From JAHDHW01 sp965277415 (GTDB taxonomy: Bacteria; Bacteroidota; Bacteroidia; Chitinophagales; Saprospiraceae): DNA of 64,000 bases. Both the position numbers and the translations under genes were made by a program. Position 1 is the stretch's first letter. Each line of letters opens with the position of its first letter. This document shows positions 54,356 through 62,911 of this stretch, one piece after another. The stretch is from contig CBDICS010000052.1 in the NCBI GenBank assembly GCA_965277415.1, forward strand, positions 11,803-75,802, read 5' to 3'. A model generated the notes under the pieces. It had not been told where the DNA came from, did not search any database, and saw only the letters and a program-made list of their open reading frames with translations.

Positions 54356-54890
54356 CTTTATACGATCTTTAAATAATGTATAACTGGTTTTTTATTGGTA
54401 AGGATCTAATTGGTCGAATTGAGGTGCAAAATTAAGTGTTTTTATATTAAAAAACTAGTTTTCTAATGCTTTAATTATTGTATTTGAAAGTCTTTTACCT
54501 TTGAACAACTTCTATGTTAAACGACTTCTATGTCAAACGAAGGCCGATTATTAAATTTCCGATCTGTTGTGGAGACTTTTTAAAAAGTGAATCAAACATT
54601 TCTCCAGCTATTCTTCTATTTGAAATACTTTCAAAATTTGTTTTAGAAATTAAAGTAAGTTTCCTACTTTGGCGGGCTAATTGGAAGAGAGTTCTATCAG
54701 TAGAATTAATATTGGTCAGCAATAGATTAAAATAATTACAATTTAAACCTCGCAGGTTTTTGATTTTATTCAGTTACAAAGCATTGATGCTCAGGACTTT
54801 AATAAAAGATAAGCCTTCGAGGTTTTCTATAGATTGACTGTTTTCAAGAACTTGAAAATTAAAAATAATAACATCAAAACAAAAGAGGAA
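54356..54890. other. Intergenic region with repeats and doubtful open frames
   Basis: This region holds a remnant TTTGAACAACTTC arm (54500-54512) followed by a short direct repeat, ACTTCTATGTYAAACGA (about 54509-54540). Frames of 73 codons (+, from 54514) and 64 codons (-, to 54528) overlap each other. The minus one has a coding-looking end (AGEMFDSLFKKSPQQIGNLI) and may be gene debris. Two short hairpins, AAACCTCGCAGGTTT (54745-54759) and AAGCCTTCGAGGTTTT (54811-54826), are copies of a repeat common in Bacteroidota genomes. Confidence 0.5.
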
Positions 54891-57329
54891 ATGGAAGATT
54901 CAAGTAAAAGTGAAAGTATAAAAAGTAATGAGCATGAGCATTTTGCAGGAAAAATTCAGCATGTCGAATGTGAAGGAAATCATTTTACTTTCCATTGTGA
55001 TAATGGTGTAATCCTTAGAGTCAACGTTTTGACAGACAAAATATTTAGATTTAGATATTCCGCCACTGGTGTTTTTCAAAAAGATTTTTCTTATGCTATT
55101 GACCCTCAGTTTCAACCAGATGCGCCAGATATTGAGTTTAAAGAAAAAAGTGATCATTATCGAATAACGACAAAGCGGCTGATTTGCCGAATTCAGAAGG
55201 ATAGGCTACTTGTAAAAATATTAGACAAATCTGGTACGGTGATCTTAGAAGATGAAAAAGGTTTTCATTGGGAAAATGATTCTAGTCATGGAGGTGAAAT
55301 TGTGCAGATGAGCAAATTCGTAAAACCCAAAGAGTTTTTCTACGGACTAGGAGATAAAACCAATAGATTGAATTTGAGAAAAAACAGATTCCAAATTTGG
55401 GGAACTGACTCTTATGGCTATGGGAAAAATACTGATCCGCTGTATAAAAATATACCATTTTATTATGGTGTACATAATGAGATTGGCTATGGAGTCTTTT
55501 TCGATAATTCTTTCCGGTCACATTTCGATTTTGGTAAGGAAAGAGCCAATGTCACTAGCTTTTGGGCAGATGGAGGAGAAATGAACTATTATTTTATGTA
55601 TGGTCCAGAACTTTTAAATGTTGCGGAGCAATTTACAGATCTCACAGGTCGTCCAGAACTTCCTCCACTTTGGGCTTTGGGCTATCATCAGTGTAAATGG
55701 AGTTATTATCCAGAATCAAAAGTTCATGAAATAGCTAGTGGATTTAGAGATCGAAATATCCCCTGTGATGCACTTTATTTGGATATTGATTACATGGATG
55801 GATTTCGTTGCTTCACTTGGGATAAAGAGAAATTCCCTGATCCTAAAAAGATGGTCGAAACCCTGGAAAGGGATGGCTTTAAGACTGTAGTAATGATTGA
55901 TCCAGGAATTAAAGTGGATATGGACTACTGGGTTTGTAAGGATGGATTGGAGAAAGAAATGTTTTGTCTAAGAGGAGATGGGCCATTATTAGTGGCACCG
56001 GTATGGCCGGGAGATTGCTATTTCCCAGATTTTACAAATCCAAAAGTGAGAGATTGGTGGGCGGGTCTATATGAAGAATTGATAGCAGAGATCGGTGTAA
56101 AAGGTGTTTGGAATGATATGAATGAACCGGCTATTTTCTTATCAGACAATTTCACTCAGTCAGATAAAACTTTTTATAATGACGTTCGCCATGATTATGA
56201 CGGACATCCAAGTAGCCATCGAAAGGCTCATAATGTTTATGGTATGCAAATGACCAGAGCAACATTTGAAGGGCTTAAAAGATTTGCTCCGGATCAAAGA
56301 CCATTTGTACTCACACGTTCTTCTTATGCAGGATCTCAACGATTCACTTCTGGATGGACAGGCGATAATGTTGCAAGTTGGGAACACCTATGGATTGCCA
56401 ATATTCAATGTCAAAGTATGAGTATTTCGGGGATGTCTTTTATTGGTTCTGATATAGGTGGATTCATCAATACACCTGATGGCGAACTTTATTTGAGGTG
56501 GTTGCAGATGGCTATTTTTCATCCTTTTTTCCGGACGCACTCTTCTGGTGATCATGGCGATCAGGAACCTTGGTCGTTTGGAGAAAAATATACTCAACTT
56601 AGTAAATCAGCCATTGAGTTCAGGTATAAATTATTACCGTATATATACACTACCTTTTGGCAATATGTCAAAAAAGGTACGCCAATGATCCGACCTTTAA
56701 TTTTCCTTGATCAGCATGATGTAGATATTTTACATCGAATGGAAGAATTTGGATTTGGAGATTTGATGTTGATTTGTCCAATTTCAAAACCCGGTGTTGA
56801 TGGGCGATGGATGTATTTGCCAAATGGACAATGGTATAATTTCTGGAATGACAAACCAATGACTTCACGCATGGAGTTTTGGGCAGAAACTGCCATTGAC
56901 GAAATTCCGATCTTTATCAGAGCGGGAGCCGTTTTACCTTTATTCCCCGTTCAGCAGTATGTTGGAGAAATTGAACAACCAGAAATATCACTGCACATTT
57001 ATTATATAAATGGAGAACAATTGAGCCAACTGTATTTAGATGCAGGAGAAGGATATGATTATCAAAATGAAGCGGTTCGTCAAAGTGATTTTAAAGTTAC
57101 TGGAAATGAAGAATCTTTGATTATTGAACAAACATTTATTGGACATTTTAGTGATTTTCCGATGGAGTATGAACTAGAACTTCATGCCATCCCAGGAGAA
57201 GTTCTAACAATTAAATCTGGAGATAATAACATCGACTTTGAAAAATCACAGCGGAATAGAAAACAGGTTGTTGTATTTAAAATAAATCGTAATTTTGAGA
57301 AGATTGATATTCGATTTGATAAGGAGTAA
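54891..57329 (+). CDS. GH31 alpha-glucosidase
   Basis: The 812-residue protein has an N-terminal beta-sandwich, then the GH31 barrel: WALGYHQCKWSYYPESKV, the catalytic nucleophile in GVWNDMNEPAIF, and the acid/base region in TGDNVASWEHLW. FIGSDIGGF and HSSGDHGDQEPW follow, and a proximal/distal beta domain closes the protein. It releases glucose from non-reducing ends of alpha-glucans. I start at ATG 54891 because AGAGGA precedes it and the preceding 19 residues from TTG 54834 have no domain. No signal peptide, so it is probably cytosolic. Confidence 0.93.
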   Translation: MEDSSKSESIKSNEHEHFAGKIQHVECEGNHFTFHCDNGVILRVNVLTDKIFRFRYSATGVFQKDFSYAIDPQFQPDAPDIEFKEKSDHYRITTKRLICRIQKDRLLVKILDKSGTVILEDEKGFHWENDSSHGGEIVQMSKFVKPKEFFYGLGDKTNRLNLRKNRFQIWGTDSYGYGKNTDPLYKNIPFYYGVHNEIGYGVFFDNSFRSHFDFGKERANVTSFWADGGEMNYYFMYGPELLNVAEQFTDLTGRPELPPLWALGYHQCKWSYYPESKVHEIASGFRDRNIPCDALYLDIDYMDGFRCFTWDKEKFPDPKKMVETLERDGFKTVVMIDPGIKVDMDYWVCKDGLEKEMFCLRGDGPLLVAPVWPGDCYFPDFTNPKVRDWWAGLYEELIAEIGVKGVWNDMNEPAIFLSDNFTQSDKTFYNDVRHDYDGHPSSHRKAHNVYGMQMTRATFEGLKRFAPDQRPFVLTRSSYAGSQRFTSGWTGDNVASWEHLWIANIQCQSMSISGMSFIGSDIGGFINTPDGELYLRWLQMAIFHPFFRTHSSGDHGDQEPWSFGEKYTQLSKSAIEFRYKLLPYIYTTFWQYVKKGTPMIRPLIFLDQHDVDILHRMEEFGFGDLMLICPISKPGVDGRWMYLPNGQWYNFWNDKPMTSRMEFWAETAIDEIPIFIRAGAVLPLFPVQQYVGEIEQPEISLHIYYINGEQLSQLYLDAGEGYDYQNEAVRQSDFKVTGNEESLIIEQTFIGHFSDFPMEYELELHAIPGEVLTIKSGDNNIDFEKSQRNRKQVVVFKINRNFEKIDIRFDKE

Positions 57330-57330
57330 G

Positions 57331-57386
57331 GTATACTGAGATTGAAGTACTTTGGAGAAGTAAATTTACTTCATTGCAGCATATAC
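57331..57386. repeat. Diverged TATAC-family palindrome, adjacent to the next copy
   Basis: GTATACTGAGATTGAAGTA and TACTTCATTGCAGCATATAC form an imperfect stem just after the GH31 stop. Its right end (ATATAC) is shared with the left end of the copy at 57382. Confidence 0.55.
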
Positions 57387-57434
57387 TGACCGAAATGGTT
57401 TGGAGGAATCCCAAATCACTTCGTGTCAGGTATA
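57382..57434. repeat. TATAC-family palindrome (copy C)
   Basis: TATACTGACCGAAATGGTTT begins a 53-base element that is the near reverse complement of copy B at 14133-14185, 49 of 53 identical by eye. The centre is GGAGGAATCCC. Confidence 0.8.
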
Positions 57435-57481
57435 TAAATTAGAAAAGCATAAGTAAATCACTTTCAAAAAATACACTAAAT

Positions 57482-58252
57482 ATGAAAAGTTATTTCTATG
57501 TTCTCCTGTTGATTCTTATTGCAAATTGTTGGTTCGCTTGTGCTCCAAGGCAACTTTCAAAACCTTATAAAGAATCAAAAATCATTTCTTTGTATAGCCA
57601 TTCAATAGGAGATGCAGCAAAGCCTCAGCCTTGGGAAGTTGAAAAAAAACTGATTAAAATTAATAAGGAATCCCAAGGTTTAATTTGGAAAGAAATTAAT
57701 GGGGAACAATATATCTTAGCTTCTTCCTGGAAAAAAGATACGACTCATTATTTTAATGATAATGTGACAGGAACTTATAATACCAGCAATTATCCTATTT
57801 GGGTTACCATCGCTCCAGAGTTACAAGGTGTATGTAAAAGTAAGCGGTTTGGACGAAAAGAAGGATTAGACTTACGATTGAAACAATTGCTAGGATTGCC
57901 TCCGAATGTAGAGAAGAATTATTTTGTTGAGTTTTGGGTACGTCCTCAAGATTTATTCCGTCCTTGCCTGGATAGTGAAATATCTGATGTTAATTGCACA
58001 CTGGCTTTCCCTGAAGATGGATCAGAAGAACATAAAAAATGGATTAATGATCTTCGAATAGCATCCTATTATAATGCTGATTGGGATAAGAATTATCCAT
58101 GGACTCAATTGGGGTACACCTATGATTGGCATCCAAAGAACAAAAACAATGTAGGATTAAGTGAATTCGTAATTGGCAAAAACAAAGAAATTATAGTTAA
58201 TCGTATTTATACAACTACACAATATTGTGAGGTAAGCAGAAAGAAACCCTAG
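57482..58252 (+). CDS. Lipoprotein of unknown function
   Basis: The 256-residue protein has a lipoprotein signal ending at Cys20 (CWFAC). The body has several Trp and Tyr residues and four further Cys, but no domain I recognise. It starts 47 bases after a repeat pair, so an independent promoter is likely. Confidence 0.75.
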   Translation: MKSYFYVLLLILIANCWFACAPRQLSKPYKESKIISLYSHSIGDAAKPQPWEVEKKLIKINKESQGLIWKEINGEQYILASSWKKDTTHYFNDNVTGTYNTSNYPIWVTIAPELQGVCKSKRFGRKEGLDLRLKQLLGLPPNVEKNYFVEFWVRPQDLFRPCLDSEISDVNCTLAFPEDGSEEHKKWINDLRIASYYNADWDKNYPWTQLGYTYDWHPKNKNNVGLSEFVIGKNKEIIVNRIYTTTQYCEVSRKKP

Positions 58253-58263
58253 GCCATTGCTAA

Positions 58264-58383
58264 CATAAATCATCCCGATTTTTTGAAAATCTATAAAACG
58301 TGATTTCTGAGGCTGAAAGACAGTGTTTTATCATAATAAATCAGCGTCTTTCAGTGTCAAATAAAAATAAGGGATGACTCATG
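58264..58383. repeat. MITE-like palindromic element, CATRARTCATCC ends (intact copy)
   Basis: The 120 bases begin CATAAATCATCCCGATTTTT and end GGGATGACTCATG, so the two ends are inverted repeats. The inside forms a second stem (CTGAAAGACAGTG against CAGCGTCTTTCAG). The reverse complement matches 14074-14250 apart from the nested palindrome there. Confidence 0.85.
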
Positions 58384-58410
58384 TTGATAAATGTTACCAG
58401 AAATAGATGC

Positions 58411-59766
58411 TTATACCGCCTGGATAATATCATATTGTGTCAATACATGCCATCCGCCGGAGCGATCCTGACTTAGAACGGCGGGGATTTTTCTACTGAT
58501 ATATTTTGATAATTGACGACATGGTAAATCTTCTTGTACTATAGGAAAAGCCTGATCCATGATCGTTTCTACATTCGTTTCATTATCCTTTTCAATGTTT
58601 TCAAGAAGGAAAGTTAATACAGCACTTTCTGAAATAGAACCTACGATTTCATCCGATTTCATAACGGGCATCTGAGAGATGTCATGATCTTTCATCATCG
58701 TAAAAGCTGATTTGACACTAGCATCATATTGAACAGCAAGAAAATCTTTATTGACTTTTTTTGCGATGAGATCTCTTACTTTTAATTCATCGTCTAAAAA
58801 GCCCCGATCTCTCATCCAATCATCATTAAAAATCTTTCCAATATAACGACTGCCATGATCGTGAATAACTACCACGACAACATCTTCTGGACTTAGTTTA
58901 TCTTTTAGTTGTAGTAAACCTGCAAATGCAGAACCTGCAGAATAACCCAATAACATGCCTTCTTCTCTGGCTAGTCTTCGTGTCATAACTGCACCATCTT
59001 TGTCACTTACTTTTTCAAAAAAATCAATTACACCAAAATCCACATTTTTAGGTAGTATATCTTCACCAATCCCTTCTGTGATATATGGATAGATTTCTTT
59101 TTCGTCAAAAACACCAGTTTCATGGTATTTTTTGAAAACAGAACCATAAGTGTCTACGCCCCATATTTTAATATCAGGATTCTTTTCTTTCAAATATTTG
59201 CCTGTTCCTGAAATGGTGCCTCCTGTTCCAACTCCGACTACAAGATGGGTGATTTTCCCCTCAGTCTGTTCCCAAATCTCAGGACCTGTCGATTCATAAT
59301 GGGCTTGCCGATTCGATAGATTATCGTATTGATTACACCAGTAGGAATTAGGAATTTCTTTACTCAATTTTTCAGCAATAGAATAATAAGAACGAGGATC
59401 GTCAGGCATGACATTGGTCGGACAAACAATTACTTCAGCTCCCAAGGCACGTAAAAGGTCAATCTTTTCCTTTGATTGCTTATCACTGGTAGTGAAAATA
59501 CATTTATAGCCTTTTACACAAGCAGCGATGGCAAGCCCCATTCCAGTATTACCAGATGTACATTCTATAATTGTACCCCCGGCCTGAATATCTCCTCGTT
59601 TCTCCGCATCTTCAAGCATCTTCAATGCCATTCGGTCTTTAATGGAATGACCAGGGTTCGTTGTTTCTAATTTTACAAGCACTTTCGCAGGTACATCAGA
59701 ACAAACTTTATTGATTTTGACTAAAGGAGTATTGCCAATAGTCTTTAATATATTTTCGTAAATCAT
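58411..59766 (-). CDS. Cystathionine beta-synthase-like PLP enzyme with CBS domains
   Basis: The 451-residue protein has a fold-type II PLP domain (1-330) with the Schiff-base lysine in GHSIKDRMA, phosphate-binding GVGTGGTISG and CTSGNTGMGLA. Two CBS domains follow (about 335-451, QYDASVKSAFTMMKDHDISQMPV, RQLSKYISRKIPAVL). This is the architecture of cystathionine beta-synthase. It condenses serine or O-acetylserine with homocysteine (or sulfide). It is monocistronic and downstream of an intact repeat element. Confidence 0.92.
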   Translation of the reverse strand: MIYENILKTIGNTPLVKINKVCSDVPAKVLVKLETTNPGHSIKDRMALKMLEDAEKRGDIQAGGTIIECTSGNTGMGLAIAACVKGYKCIFTTSDKQSKEKIDLLRALGAEVIVCPTNVMPDDPRSYYSIAEKLSKEIPNSYWCNQYDNLSNRQAHYESTGPEIWEQTEGKITHLVVGVGTGGTISGTGKYLKEKNPDIKIWGVDTYGSVFKKYHETGVFDEKEIYPYITEGIGEDILPKNVDFGVIDFFEKVSDKDGAVMTRRLAREEGMLLGYSAGSAFAGLLQLKDKLSPEDVVVVVIHDHGSRYIGKIFNDDWMRDRGFLDDELKVRDLIAKKVNKDFLAVQYDASVKSAFTMMKDHDISQMPVMKSDEIVGSISESAVLTFLLENIEKDNETNVETIMDQAFPIVQEDLPCRQLSKYISRKIPAVLSQDRSGGWHVLTQYDIIQAV

Positions 59767-59893
59767 GATATTATATGCCTTTTCAGGATTAATCGGTTTT
59801 TTATAATGAAGTATTATGATACGGATATAAAGTTATTTTGTTCTAGTATAAGATGCTGGAAATAAGACAGAAAAAAATTGTGCAAGTCTATAA

Positions 59894-60772
59894 TTATTTA
59901 GTGAAGCGCACATGAACATAAAAATTAGGATCTTTTGCTCCTAGCATTTTAGCTGCTGTAGAAGAAACAACTACGACAATCTTGTCTTTATAAACACTGT
60001 CCGGTAATTTACCTATTACCTTTACATAAACTGTTCGCTTATTCATTGGGTTAGTTACTGCAACAATAGAGTTTATTGGAGCAGTGCGGTGAAGCGCATA
60101 TAATTCTGTGTTTTCCTGATTCTGCTTTTGCCAGAAGGCTCCGCCTTTTTGAATATGCTCCTTTTTGATCGCTCTAGCCTGGTAATATTTCCTCCTCATC
60201 GCATCATTCTTTTTCCATATGGGATGTCCTCTAAATCTCCGGTTTGCTTCAGGAATGCCTTCGATTCCCATCCAACCAAGATGTAGTTCTTGTCCTACTG
60301 AGAGTGTAAAATCCAGTAAATTATTTCGAACCATAATGGTGTCAATAGGCATTTTGAAAACCCTTTTTGCGAGATTAAATATGGTATCCCCTTTTTTTAT
60401 TCTGTAAAAAATAGGAACATGTTTCTTTTCTTCAAATCCTTCTGTTTTAAATCGAATAATAGATTTATTGGGGATCGGTATTTTAATAGCTTGTCCGTTT
60501 GTTAATTGGTCGCTATCCAAATCGGGATTGTAATAATAAAGTTCACCTAAAGAGAGGCCATAAAATTTAGATAAAGAATAAAGGGTTTGCTTAGGAGCAA
60601 TGTAGTGCATAAATATCTTTTCCTGATATGCTCCAAAAGATATAAAAATCGTGTCTTCTTGATTTAAATAGTTAATGCTATCTCCAGTTACTTTTATATT
60701 TTCTTCAATAAGCTGCGCACTTAAAAGACTATAAAAGCATATGGAAAAAGAGATTAAAAGAATTCTCTTCAT
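59894..60772 (-). CDS. Two-LysM secreted protein with an RlpA-like double-psi beta-barrel end
   Basis: The 292-residue protein has a signal peptide (1-19), a LysM domain (about 56-100, YIAPKQTLYSLSKFYGLSL) and a second LysM (about 120-166, YRIKKGDTIFNLAKRVFKMP). The C-terminal part (about 225-292) resembles an RlpA-like DPBB (LHRTAPINSIVAVTNPMNKR), but the catalytic Asp motif of RlpA is not obvious. It binds peptidoglycan and is likely a periplasmic cell-wall factor. Confidence 0.83.
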   Translation of the reverse strand: MKRILLISFSICFYSLLSAQLIEENIKVTGDSINYLNQEDTIFISFGAYQEKIFMHYIAPKQTLYSLSKFYGLSLGELYYYNPDLDSDQLTNGQAIKIPIPNKSIIRFKTEGFEEKKHVPIFYRIKKGDTIFNLAKRVFKMPIDTIMVRNNLLDFTLSVGQELHLGWMGIEGIPEANRRFRGHPIWKKNDAMRRKYYQARAIKKEHIQKGGAFWQKQNQENTELYALHRTAPINSIVAVTNPMNKRTVYVKVIGKLPDSVYKDKIVVVVSSTAAKMLGAKDPNFYVHVRFTK

Positions 60773-60939
60773 AGTCGAATTTTATATAGTAAGGATGATA
60801 TACCTTGTCATGTTCTAAGCTTGTATTCTCAAAGTATTGATACAAAATTAATAAAACGCTGTAAAAATGTTCTAATTAAGTGTGCTAATTGTCAAACGTT
60901 TAATAAATTTAGGAAACCTAAAGTTAAGCAAAACAAAAA

Positions 60940-61671
60940 ATGACAAAAACGCTAGCTATTATTCCTGCAAGATATGGCTCCACAAGATTCCCCGGGAAGC
61001 CTTTAGTCGATATCAAAGGTAAAACAATGATTCAAAGAGTTTACCAAAAAGCGATAGAGGCAAAATTAGTTGATAAAGTAATTGTAGCAACTGATGATCA
61101 ACGCATATATGATCAAGTCCTTGCTTTTAATGGAGAGGTCATCATGACTGCTAGCCATCATCAAAGTGGCACAGATCGATGCGGAGAAGTAGCCACCTTA
61201 CTGACTGAATATGATGTGATCATTAATATTCAGGGAGATGAGCCTTTTATTCCTTCGGAAATGATTGATGAATTGATTATACATTTTAAAAATAATCCAA
61301 ATCAAAAAATTACAACACTGGTAAAGATAATTGAAGACTCTGCTCAATTATTCAACCCCCATTGTGTGAAAACCGTTATTGATACGAATGGTAATGCGCT
61401 TTATTTCAGTAGGCAGCCAATTCCTTATCAGCAAGGTGTTCTGGAAATTGACTGGTTAGACAATCACGATTATTTCAGGCATATCGGACTATATGTTTTT
61501 AATCGAAATACTTTATTAGATTTAGTGAAATTGCCTCCTAGTAAATTAGAAAAACAAGAGCGTTTGGAACAATTAAGATGGCTCGAAAGTGGCTACTCAA
61601 TTGGAGTTGGAGTTACCAATTATGATTCCGTAGGTATTGATACACCAGAAGATTTATCTAGATTAAATTAA
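60940..61671 (+). CDS. kdsB: 3-deoxy-manno-octulosonate cytidylyltransferase
   Basis: The 243-residue protein has the CTP-binding IPARYGSTRFPGKPL, NIQGDEPFI, QSGTDRCGEVA and the GVTNYDSVGIDTPEDL tail of KdsB. It activates KDO as CMP-KDO for lipopolysaccharide core synthesis, so the cell has a KDO-based outer membrane. It is monocistronic. Confidence 0.95.
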   Translation: MTKTLAIIPARYGSTRFPGKPLVDIKGKTMIQRVYQKAIEAKLVDKVIVATDDQRIYDQVLAFNGEVIMTASHHQSGTDRCGEVATLLTEYDVIINIQGDEPFIPSEMIDELIIHFKNNPNQKITTLVKIIEDSAQLFNPHCVKTVIDTNGNALYFSRQPIPYQQGVLEIDWLDNHDYFRHIGLYVFNRNTLLDLVKLPPSKLEKQERLEQLRWLESGYSIGVGVTNYDSVGIDTPEDLSRLN

Positions 61672-61694
61672 AGAACGAAGAAAATCAAGATTCT

Positions 61695-62246
61695 TTAAAG
61701 TTCTTTTATCACTTTACAAGGATTTCCAGCAGCAAAGACACGGTCAGGAATATCCTTTGTGACTATACTTCCTGCACCAATCGTTACCCCATTTCCTATG
61801 CTTACTCCTGGTAAAATAATGGCTCCACCACCAATCCACACTTCATTGCCAATTGAAATTGGTTTTGCAGATTCCAACATCTTAGATCTTTCTGTAGGAT
61901 CAAGTGGATGAGTAGCTGTATATATTTGGACAGCTGGTCCGAACATAACATCATTTCCAATATTTACTTCCATGACGTCAAGAATGACACAATTAAAGTT
62001 TGCAAAAAAGTTTTCGCCTACTTTGATATTATATCCGTAATCACAGTTGAATGAGGGTTCTATTTCTATGTTTTCTCCCGTTTTCCCAAAGAGTTCTTTT
62101 AATAATTCAACTCTGTAAGCACCTTTAGAAGGAAGACTTTGATTAAATTTATAAACCAGATCTCTAGCTTCTAGACGCTCTTTAACTAAGACTGGATCGG
62201 AGGCATCGTATAATTTGCCCGAAAGCATTTTATCTTTTTCTGTCAT
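61695..62246 (-). CDS. Sugar O-acetyltransferase (maltose/galactoside acetyltransferase family)
   Basis: The 183-residue left-handed beta-helix enzyme has an N-terminal MLSGKLYDASDPVLVKERLEA region, then FNCDYGYNIKVGENFF and TATHPLDPTERS with the catalytic His. The hexapeptide-repeat end is IGNEVWIGGGAIILPGVSIG. It acetylates a sugar C6 hydroxyl with acetyl-CoA; the role is often detoxification of excess sugar. It lies 27 bases after the cytidine deaminase stop, so the two are co-transcribed. Confidence 0.92.
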   Translation of the reverse strand: MTEKDKMLSGKLYDASDPVLVKERLEARDLVYKFNQSLPSKGAYRVELLKELFGKTGENIEIEPSFNCDYGYNIKVGENFFANFNCVILDVMEVNIGNDVMFGPAVQIYTATHPLDPTERSKMLESAKPISIGNEVWIGGGAIILPGVSIGNGVTIGAGSIVTKDIPDRVFAAGNPCKVIKEL

Positions 62247-62273
62247 CTGCTATATTTTTTTCATCTTATTGGT

Positions 62274-62756
62274 TTACAAAAAACTAGAATCGAAAGATAA
62301 AGGTAATAGACCTTTTGCGGAATCAATAAGATAAATTGGACCACTTTGTCCTTGTAAGATTATTTTAATAGCTTGTTGATGTTTGTCTTCTACTTCAGAT
62401 ATGAACTGACGGCAAGTTCCGCATGGAGAAATAGGTTGCTCAATTTTTATTCTATGGCTTTTTGCTGTAATTGCAATTGCTTTTACTGCAACTTTAGGAA
62501 ATTGCGAAGCAGCCGAAGACAAGGCGACTCGTTCTGCACAAATGCAAACTGGATAAGCGGCATTTTCCTGATTACTACCCCCAATTAATTTCCCATTTTC
62601 TAACAGCACACCAGCTCCCACTTTAAATTTTGAATAGGGGGCATAGGCATCTTCTTTACTTTTATGAGCTAAATCAAGCAAGGTCTGATATTCAATAGGC
62701 AATTGATTTTTACTTTCATAAACTTCAATTTCGGTTTTTATAGTAAGTTTTTTCAT
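62274..62756 (-). CDS. cdd: Cytidine deaminase
   Basis: The 160-residue protein has the zinc site CICAERVALSSA (Cys and the proton-shuttling Glu) and SPCGTCRQFISE with two zinc cysteines. The substrate-binding YSKFKVGAGVLLENG is also present. It converts cytidine and deoxycytidine to uridine forms for pyrimidine salvage. It is the first of two genes. Confidence 0.93.
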   Translation of the reverse strand: MKKLTIKTEIEVYESKNQLPIEYQTLLDLAHKSKEDAYAPYSKFKVGAGVLLENGKLIGGSNQENAAYPVCICAERVALSSAASQFPKVAVKAIAITAKSHRIKIEQPISPCGTCRQFISEVEDKHQQAIKIILQGQSGPIYLIDSAKGLLPLSFDSSFL

Positions 62757-62829
62757 TTAGAGGTTTTAAACAAGCTTTTAGTTCTTTTACTCAGAATTGA
62801 TTAAAATGTTATGGTAAACTTTTTTGAAC

Positions 62830-62857
62830 AAATAAAAAATAAGAGATAACTCATGTT
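62830..62857. repeat. Partial copy of the CATRARTCATCC element
   Basis: AAATAAAAAATAAGAGATAACTCATG (split by a few changes) matches the end of the element at 58360-58383. Only one terminus is present. It lies in the promoter region of the saccharopine dehydrogenase-like gene. Confidence 0.45.
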
Positions 62858-62886
62858 TACTTTAACCTAAAAATAAGATAAATTTG
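62856..62886 (+). promoter_or_regulatory. Candidate promoter of the saccharopine dehydrogenase-like gene
   Basis: TAAATTTG at 62879-62886 fits TAnnTTTG. A TTTA 19 bases upstream is a weak -33 box. The predicted start site lies about 20 bases before the ATG, and the partial repeat overlaps the -33 region. Confidence 0.5.
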
Positions 62887-62911
62887 CGCTTTCTTAAATA
62901 AGAACACAAGA

